Shown one piece after another: positions 6,065 to 10,406 of a stretch of DNA of 10,406 nucleotides. The notes below the pieces were generated by a model. It saw nothing but the letters and a program-made list of their open reading frames with translations, was not told the origin of the DNA and searched no databases. Each line of letters begins with the position of its first letter. Positions within the stretch are counted from its first letter, which is position 1. The DNA is from Pseudomonadota bacterium (GTDB lineage: Bacteria; Desulfobacterota; Desulfovibrionia; Desulfovibrionales; Desulfovibrionaceae). The stretch is taken from NCBI GenBank assembly GCA_023453335.1, contig JAEXTU010000457.1:1-10406 (forward strand), written 5' to 3'. A program made the position numbers and the translations under genes.

Positions 6065-7515
6065 AGACCATCTACGCCAAGTCCTCCCCCGGCCGCGCCG
6101 GGACCTGGCCCCGCGCGCCCAAGGCCGTTGCCTCCGACTTCCTGCCCGCCTCCCTCCTGCGCGCCGGGGCGCCGGAACTGCCCGAGCTGGCCGAGCCCGA
6201 CGTGGTGCGCCACTTCACCGAGCTGTCGCGCCGCAACTTCGGGGTGGACTCCAATTTCTACCCCCTGGGCTCCTGCACCATGAAATACAACCCCAAGTTC
6301 ACCGAGGCGGTGGCGGCCATGCCCGGGTTCACCCGGCTGCACCCGCTCATGGCCCAGCTCAAGGGCGCGGGCCACTACGCCCAGGGCGCGCTGGAGGTCA
6401 TGTACGAGCTGGAGGCGCTCCTGTGCGAGATCACCGGCATGGCCGGCTACACCCTGCACCCCATGGCCGGGGCGCACGGCGAGCTGACCGGCTGCATGAT
6501 CATCGCCGCCTACCACGCGGACAAGGGCAACGCGAAGACCAAGGTCATCTGCCCGGACTCGGCGCACGGCACCAACCCGGCCTCGGCGGCCATCGCCGGC
6601 TACGACGTGGTGACCATCAAGTCCGAGGACGGCATCATCTCGCCCGCGGCGCTGGCGGCGGCCATGGACGATCAGGTGGCCGCGGTCATGATGACCTGCC
6701 CCAACACGCTGGGCCTGTTCGAGCGCCACCTGCCCGAGATCGTGGAGATCGTGCATTCCCACGACGCGCTGCTCTACTACGACGGGGCCAACCTGAACGC
6801 CATCCTGGGCAAGATGCGGGTGGGCGACGCGGGCTTCGACGTGGTGCACCTGAACCTGCACAAGACCTTCGCCACCCCGCACGGCGGCGGCGGCCCGGGC
6901 GCCGGCCCGGTGGGCGTGGGCGAGAAGCTCCTGCCCTACCTGCCCATCTCCCGGGTGCGCAAGCTGGAGGACGGCCGCTTCTTCCTGGACTACGACCATC
7001 CCAAGTCCATCGGGTACATGGCCCCGTTCTACGGCAACTTCGGGGTGGCGCTGAAGGCCTACGCCTACGTGCTGCGCCTGGGCCGGGAGGGGCTCATCCG
7101 GGTGAGCGAGAACGCGGTGCTGGCCGCCAACTACCTGCGCAAGCGCCTGGAGAACGTGCTGGAGATCCCCATCAACCGCACCTGCATGCACGAGTTCGTG
7201 GCCTCGGCCGTGCGCCAGGCCGCCAGCGGGGTGCGCGCCCTGGACCTGGCCAAGGCCCTCCTGGACCGCGGCCACCACGCGCCCACCATCTACTTCCCGC
7301 TCATCGTCAAGGAATGCCTCATGGTGGAGCCCACCGAGACCGAGAACAAGGCCACCCTGGACCGGTTCGTGGACGACCTGGTGGAGATCTGCCAGCAGGC
7401 CGAGACCGATCCCGAGGCCGTGCGCCGGGCCCCCGAGACCCTGCCCGTGACCCGCCTGGACGAGACCCGGGCCGCGCGCAGCATGTGGCTCACGGAGGAC
7501 CTCTGTGGAGAGTAG
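6061..7515 (+). CDS. gcvPB: Glycine dehydrogenase (decarboxylating) subunit 2, PLP-binding
   Basis: A 484-residue protein, the usual length for GcvPB. It shows YPLGSCTMKYNPK near residues 67-79, PMAGAHGELTG, DSAHGTNPASAA, YDGANLNAILG, and the PLP site LNLHKTFATPHGGGGPGAG with Lys268 as the Schiff-base lysine. It completes the glycine decarboxylase with GcvPA. The start is GTG, four bases overlapping the gcvPA stop, with GGAGG six to seven bases upstream. The 3' end overlaps the start of lpd by eleven bases. The tight overlaps on both sides argue for a single transcript and coordinated translation. Confidence 0.97.
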   Translation: MKTIYAKSSPGRAGTWPRAPKAVASDFLPASLLRAGAPELPELAEPDVVRHFTELSRRNFGVDSNFYPLGSCTMKYNPKFTEAVAAMPGFTRLHPLMAQLKGAGHYAQGALEVMYELEALLCEITGMAGYTLHPMAGAHGELTGCMIIAAYHADKGNAKTKVICPDSAHGTNPASAAIAGYDVVTIKSEDGIISPAALAAAMDDQVAAVMMTCPNTLGLFERHLPEIVEIVHSHDALLYYDGANLNAILGKMRVGDAGFDVVHLNLHKTFATPHGGGGPGAGPVGVGEKLLPYLPISRVRKLEDGRFFLDYDHPKSIGYMAPFYGNFGVALKAYAYVLRLGREGLIRVSENAVLAANYLRKRLENVLEIPINRTCMHEFVASAVRQAASGVRALDLAKALLDRGHHAPTIYFPLIVKECLMVEPTETENKATLDRFVDDLVEICQQAETDPEAVRRAPETLPVTRLDETRAARSMWLTEDLCGE

Positions 7516-8872
7516 GTTCGACCTGGTGGTGCTGGGCGGCGGGCCGGGCGGACTGGACTGCGCCCACGCCGCGGCCGGCCTGGGCCTGTCCGTGGCCCTG
7601 GTGGAGCGCACGGCCCTGGGCGGCACCTGCCTGAACCGGGGCTGCATCCCCACCAAGCTCTTCCTAGCCGCGGTGGAGCCGGCCCACGCGCTCTCGGCCC
7701 TGGGCAAGTTCAAGCTGGCCAGCGGCGAGGTGAAGGTGGACCTGGCGGCCCTGCAGGACCGCAAGAAAAAGCTCCTGGACGGCACCCGCAAGGCTGCGGG
7801 CCAGAAGCTGGCCGCGGCCAAGATCGAGCTGGTCCCGGGCACGGGCAGCATCCTGCCGGACAAAGTGGTCATGGTGCGCGGCGAGGAATGGGAGCGCACC
7901 GTGTCCTACGGCGCGCTGGTCATCGCCACCGGCGCGCGGCCGGCCGCCCCGAAAGCCCTCGCCCCGGACGGGGACCGCATCCTGGACTCCGACGCCGTCC
8001 TGGAGCTGGCCGAGGCCCCCAAGCGCCTGGCGGTCATCGGCGGCGGGTTCATCGGCCTGGAGCTGGCCCGGTTCTTCAGCCAGCTCGGCACGAAAATCAC
8101 CCTCCTGGAGGCCCTGGACCGGCTCCTGCCCCTGGAAGACCCCGAGGTCTCCAAGGCGGTGCTCGCGGCGCACAAACGCGAGGGCTGGGACATCCGGCTG
8201 GGGGCCAAGGTGGCGGGGCTCAAGAGCGAAAACGGCGAGGCCGTGGTCAGCCTGGAAGATGGCAAGGAGATTCGCGCGGACTACTGCCTGGTGGCGGTGG
8301 GCCGCGCGCCCAACACCGCGGGCCTGGGCCTGGAGGAGGCCGGCGCGAAGCTGGATTCCCGCGGCTTCGTGCAGACCGACCCGCACCTGCTGGCCGCGGA
8401 CGGCATCTACGTGATCGGCGACGCCAACGGCCGGCTCCAGCTGGCCCACGCCGCGTCCAGCCAGGGCGAGTACGTGGCCCGGCACGCCGCGGGCAGGGAA
8501 AAGCTGCCCTACTCCCCCGGCCCCATCCCCTGGTGCGTGTACGGCGAGCCCCAGGTGCTGCGGGTGGGCAAGAGCGCCGCGGACCTGCGGGCCCAGGGCG
8601 CGGAGCCTTCGGCCTCCACGGCCCAGCTGGCGGCCAACCCCATCTGCCAGGCGCACGCCCAGACCGCGGGCTTCGTGAAGTGCGTGTGGGCCTACGGCCG
8701 GCTGCAAGGGGTGACCGCGGTAGGCTACGGGGTGTCGCACCTGGTGAGCGCGGCCAGCATCATGGTGGCCCAGGGCTGGAACCGGGCCGATGCCGAGCGC
8801 CTGGTCTTCGCCCACCCCACCCTGGACGAGGCCCTGCGCGACGCCCTGCTGGCCGAGCGCAAGCCGGCCTGA
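7505..8872 (+). CDS. lpd: Dihydrolipoyl dehydrogenase (L protein)
   Basis: A 455-residue flavoprotein of the class I pyridine nucleotide-disulfide oxidoreductases. The FAD site LGGGPGG lies at 10-16, the redox disulfide is Cys42/Cys47 in GGTCLNRGCIPTK, the NAD site is GGGFIG at 179-184, the second FAD motif is GIYVIGDANG at 300-309, and the catalytic His437-Glu442 pair sits in FAHPTLDEAL at the C-terminal dimer interface. It reoxidises dihydrolipoyl-GcvH with NAD+. The GTG start is supported by GGAGG six bases upstream and overlaps gcvPB by eleven bases, so this copy is probably dedicated to the glycine system. The dimer-interface segment reads YGEPQVLRVG where relatives usually have a TPEVA-like sequence, a small deviation. 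Confidence 0.96.
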   Translation: MESRFDLVVLGGGPGGLDCAHAAAGLGLSVALVERTALGGTCLNRGCIPTKLFLAAVEPAHALSALGKFKLASGEVKVDLAALQDRKKKLLDGTRKAAGQKLAAAKIELVPGTGSILPDKVVMVRGEEWERTVSYGALVIATGARPAAPKALAPDGDRILDSDAVLELAEAPKRLAVIGGGFIGLELARFFSQLGTKITLLEALDRLLPLEDPEVSKAVLAAHKREGWDIRLGAKVAGLKSENGEAVVSLEDGKEIRADYCLVAVGRAPNTAGLGLEEAGAKLDSRGFVQTDPHLLAADGIYVIGDANGRLQLAHAASSQGEYVARHAAGREKLPYSPGPIPWCVYGEPQVLRVGKSAADLRAQGAEPSASTAQLAANPICQAHAQTAGFVKCVWAYGRLQGVTAVGYGVSHLVSAASIMVAQGWNRADAERLVFAHPTLDEALRDALLAERKPA

Positions 8873-8894
8873 GGGCAGGCCAAGACACGGCCCC

Positions 8895-9548
8895 ATGCCC
8901 AGCGACGACATCCTGCTTCCCGGCCCGCCGCCCGGGGCCTTCGAGGCGGTGAAGCCCCTGCTCCTGGCCTCGGCCTCGCCGCGGCGCAGGAAGCTCCTGG
9001 CCTCCCTGGGCGTGGAGTTCACGGTGCTGCCCGCCGGCGCGGAGCCGGACCCCACGCCTGGCGAGGGTCAGGCCGACTACGCCCTGCGCGCGGCCCGGGC
9101 GAAAGCCGAGGAGGCCGCGGCCCTGCGGCCCGACTCCCTCATCATCGCCGCGGACACCATCGTGGTCCTGGGCAGCGAGATCATGGGCAAGCCCCGGGAC
9201 GCGGAGCACGCGGTGGCCATGCTCACCCGCCTGGCCGGGGCCACCCACCAGGTCATCACCGGCTGCTGCCTGTTCCCGCCCGGCGGCAACGGCACCAAGC
9301 CCACCACTTTCGCCGCCTTCTCCGACGTGACCATGCTCCCCGCCACCCGCCAGATGCTCGCCGCCTACGTGGCCACCGGCGAGCCCGCGGACAAGGCCGG
9401 GGCCTACGCCATCCAAGGCAAAGGCGGCTTCCTGGTGGAACGGGTCAGCGGCTCCTACACCAACGTCGTCGGCCTCCCCCTGGCCAAGACCACCCGGGCG
9501 CTGCTGGACATGGGGGCGATTCGGGTGCGGAACACGGCCCAAGACTAG
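8895..9548 (+). CDS. maf: Maf family nucleoside triphosphate pyrophosphatase
   Basis: A 217-residue protein with the Maf signatures LLLASASPRRRKLL (22-35), IIAADTIV (83-90, with Asp87 as the likely catalytic base), GKP (98-100), DKAGAYAIQGKGG and GSYTNVVGLPL near the C-terminus. The GAYAIQGKGG and VVGLPL forms resemble the YhdE-type branch (dTTP/UTP pyrophosphatase) more than YceF, so it probably hydrolyses dTTP, UTP or modified nucleotides as a house-cleaning enzyme. Some Maf proteins also affect cell division. The ATG at 8895 gives an unusual 20-residue leader before the conserved LLLASAS and has a weak Shine-Dalgarno; a GTG at 8949 is a possible alternative. It starts 22 bases after lpd, so it is probably the last gene of the operon. 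Confidence 0.93.
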   Translation: MPSDDILLPGPPPGAFEAVKPLLLASASPRRRKLLASLGVEFTVLPAGAEPDPTPGEGQADYALRAARAKAEEAAALRPDSLIIAADTIVVLGSEIMGKPRDAEHAVAMLTRLAGATHQVITGCCLFPPGGNGTKPTTFAAFSDVTMLPATRQMLAAYVATGEPADKAGAYAIQGKGGFLVERVSGSYTNVVGLPLAKTTRALLDMGAIRVRNTAQD

Positions 9549-9577
9549 TTCCTACAACGAAGTCCCGCTGAAATATT

Positions 9578-9611
9578 CGGCGGGGGAGGGTCGCCCCTCC
9601 CCCGCCGTTTT
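9578..9611 (+). terminator. Strong intrinsic terminator ending the gcv-lpd-maf operon
   Basis: A 13-bp perfect stem (CGGCGGGGGAGGG at 9578-9590 with its complement at 9595-9607), a four-base TCGC loop and TTTT at 9608-9611. It lies 29 bases after the maf stop and between convergent genes. On the minus strand the hairpin is followed by the AT-rich AATATTTC, so it may also slow transcription coming from the acetyltransferase gene. Confidence 0.92.
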
Positions 9612-9625
9612 CATGCTTCGCCCCC

Positions 9626-10180
9626 CTACCCGTGAAAGGCCGGGTGGGCTGTTATGTCACCCTTGGGCTCATCGCCTTGGAACAGCAAGGCCAGCACGTA
9701 CTGGTGGGGCACGCCGGGGTACTCCAGTTTGTCGCAGGTGCGGAACCCGAAGCGCTGGTAGTAGGCCGGGTCGCCGACCAGGACCACGCCGCGGGCTCCG
9801 CTAGCCGCCAGGCAGCGCAGGGCCTCGCGGATGAGGGCGGAGCCGATGCCTTGGCGCTGGCGAGCGGGCAGGACGCCCAGTGGGCCGAGCAGGTACCAGC
9901 CCTGCTTCTCCTGGCCCACGCTGGCGGGGGACAGGGCGATGTGTCCCACCAGCCCGGAGTTGGGGACGGGGTTGGGGCCGGGTTCGGGGCCAGTGCCATC
10001 CTCGGCCACCAGGGAGCGGGCCAGATCGCCGGCAACGCGCAGGCGCTGCACGATGCGGTGCTCGGTGGGCTCGGCCCCGGGCGGGTGCACGGGGTGGTTC
10101 AGGAACGCCGCGTATTGCAGTTGCGAGATGGCCTCGCGGTCCCAGGTCTCTTCAGGCCGGATACGGATCGACATGCGCAT
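9626..10180 (-). CDS. GNAT family N-acetyltransferase, YhbS-like
   Basis: A 184-residue protein with the acetyl-CoA binding core of GNAT enzymes: LLGPLGVLPARQRQGIG at 97-113 contains the Q-x-x-G-x-G pyrophosphate loop, and the following LIREAL...GVVLVGDPAYYQRFGF is typical of the YhbS-like group. It should transfer an acetyl group from acetyl-CoA to an amine, but the substrate cannot be told. AAGGAG six bases upstream selects the ATG at 10180 over the in-frame ATG two codons later. Residues 62-76 (GTGPEPGPNPVPNSG) are a Pro-rich low-complexity insertion between two beta-strands, probably a surface loop. It is convergent with maf and probably has its own promoter upstream. Confidence 0.9.
   Translation of the reverse strand: MRMSIRIRPEETWDREAISQLQYAAFLNHPVHPPGAEPTEHRIVQRLRVAGDLARSLVAEDGTGPEPGPNPVPNSGLVGHIALSPASVGQEKQGWYLLGPLGVLPARQRQGIGSALIREALRCLAASGARGVVLVGDPAYYQRFGFRTCDKLEYPGVPHQYVLALLFQGDEPKGDITAHPAFHG
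9962..9989 (+). other. G-quadruplex-type tract inside the acetyltransferase gene
   Basis: Five G-runs (4, 4, 4, 3 and 4 bases) are separated by loops of two or three bases (AC, TT, CC, TTC). This fits the classical quadruplex pattern with room to spare. It is on the plus strand, so on the template strand of the acetyltransferase gene, and it encodes the Pro-rich loop at residues 62-76. Confidence 0.6.
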
Positions 10181-10406
10181 TGCGCACTCCTTGCAGCAAC
10201 CGTTGGTGAAGGCCGCGGGCGGCCGGATAGGGCCGGACGCACCACGGCAAAGCCTCGCTGGGGAAGCGGGAGCAGGGTTGCCGGCGCAGGACGCAACACC
10301 GCGCGGCCCGGAAACGGGCCTCAGGAAGGCGGGCGGGCGGCCCTGGGGGGCCGCGCCGGGGCGGCTACCGGTTGCGGCCCGAGCCGGCAACCAGGAGCGC
10401 AATATC
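10181..10406. other. Intergenic stretch with two perfect hairpins, no gene supported
   Basis: I find no gene with a credible start, ribosome site and family signature here. Two adjacent inverted repeats stand out. GGCCCG-GAAA-CGGGCC (10305-10320) is a six-bp stem capped by a GNRA loop on the plus strand. GCGGCCC-TGGG-GGGCCGC (10337-10354) is a seven-bp stem. Neither is followed by a T-run on either strand. The region should contain the acetyltransferase promoter, but I see only a weak TTGCCG/TATCCG pair with a 15-base spacer on the minus strand (10228-10254). Confidence 0.4.
10187..10192 (-). promoter_or_regulatory. Ribosome binding site of the acetyltransferase gene
   Basis: AAGGAG on the minus strand lies six bases before the ATG at 10180. 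It shows that the long open frame continuing upstream is not part of the protein. Confidence 0.8.

Noticed and set aside
4190..7899. Very long minus-strand open frames (over 600 codons each) opposite the gcv genes
   Set aside because: Their translations are low-complexity, rich in Gly, His, Ala, Val and Gln, with no family signature. They mirror the G/C-rich third positions of gcvH, gcvPA, gcvPB and lpd, which are unmistakable on the plus strand.
10181..10402. Upstream extension of the acetyltransferase frame to 258 codons
   Set aside because: The added 74 residues are Pro/Ala/Arg-rich with no domain, and a good AAGGAG six bases before the ATG at 10180 marks the real start at the usual GNAT position.
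1..10406. Defence system, prophage, insertion sequence, CRISPR or toxin-antitoxin locus
   Set aside because: No transposase, integrase, repeat-spacer array, phage gene or defence motif is visible. Codon use and gene order look like core chromosome throughout.

Overview
The window is a very GC-rich (roughly 70% by eye), gene-dense bacterial chromosomal segment. It has no mobile elements, tRNA/rRNA genes or CRISPR arrays. The split glycine decarboxylase (GcvPA/GcvPB), a pseudouridine synthase fused to dephospho-CoA kinase, and a cluster of small uncharacterised proteins suggest a high-GC Desulfovibrio-type sulfate reducer (Desulfovibrionaceae). That placement is an inference from recall, not a computed one.

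Layout. Positions 1-3497 hold a leftward operon of four genes: a small membrane protein with a SHOCT-like tail, an HD-domain protein whose HD doublet reads PD, an unrecognised 261-residue protein, and the RluA-CoaE fusion, which runs off the left edge. Two of the junctions are 4-base GTGA overlaps. A divergent intergenic region (3498-3665) carries back-to-back promoter candidates whose -35 boxes overlap. The rightward one serves a stand-alone CheY-like receiver (3666-4079) followed by a good intrinsic terminator.

Positions 4268-9548 form a rightward operon: gcvH, gcvPA, gcvPB, lpd, maf. The first four encode the H, P (two subunits) and L proteins of the glycine cleavage/synthase system. gcvT is not in the window. 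Maf, a nucleotide pyrophosphatase, starts 22 bases after lpd, and a 13-bp perfect stem with a T-run ends the operon. A convergent GNAT acetyltransferase gene (9626-10180, minus) follows, with a Pro-rich insertion encoded by a G-quadruplex-type tract. The last 226 bases hold no gene I can support.

How the genes work together: GcvPA/PB decarboxylate glycine onto the lipoyl arm of GcvH, Lpd reoxidises the arm, and a GcvT encoded elsewhere would release ammonia and methylene-tetrahydrofolate. The same proteins can run in reverse to make glycine. The leftward operon mixes RNA modification and CoA synthesis with proteins of unknown role. I see no convincing new multi-gene system. The most unusual items are the altered HD protein in its uncharacterised operon, the enzyme fusion, and the shared -35 divergent promoter.
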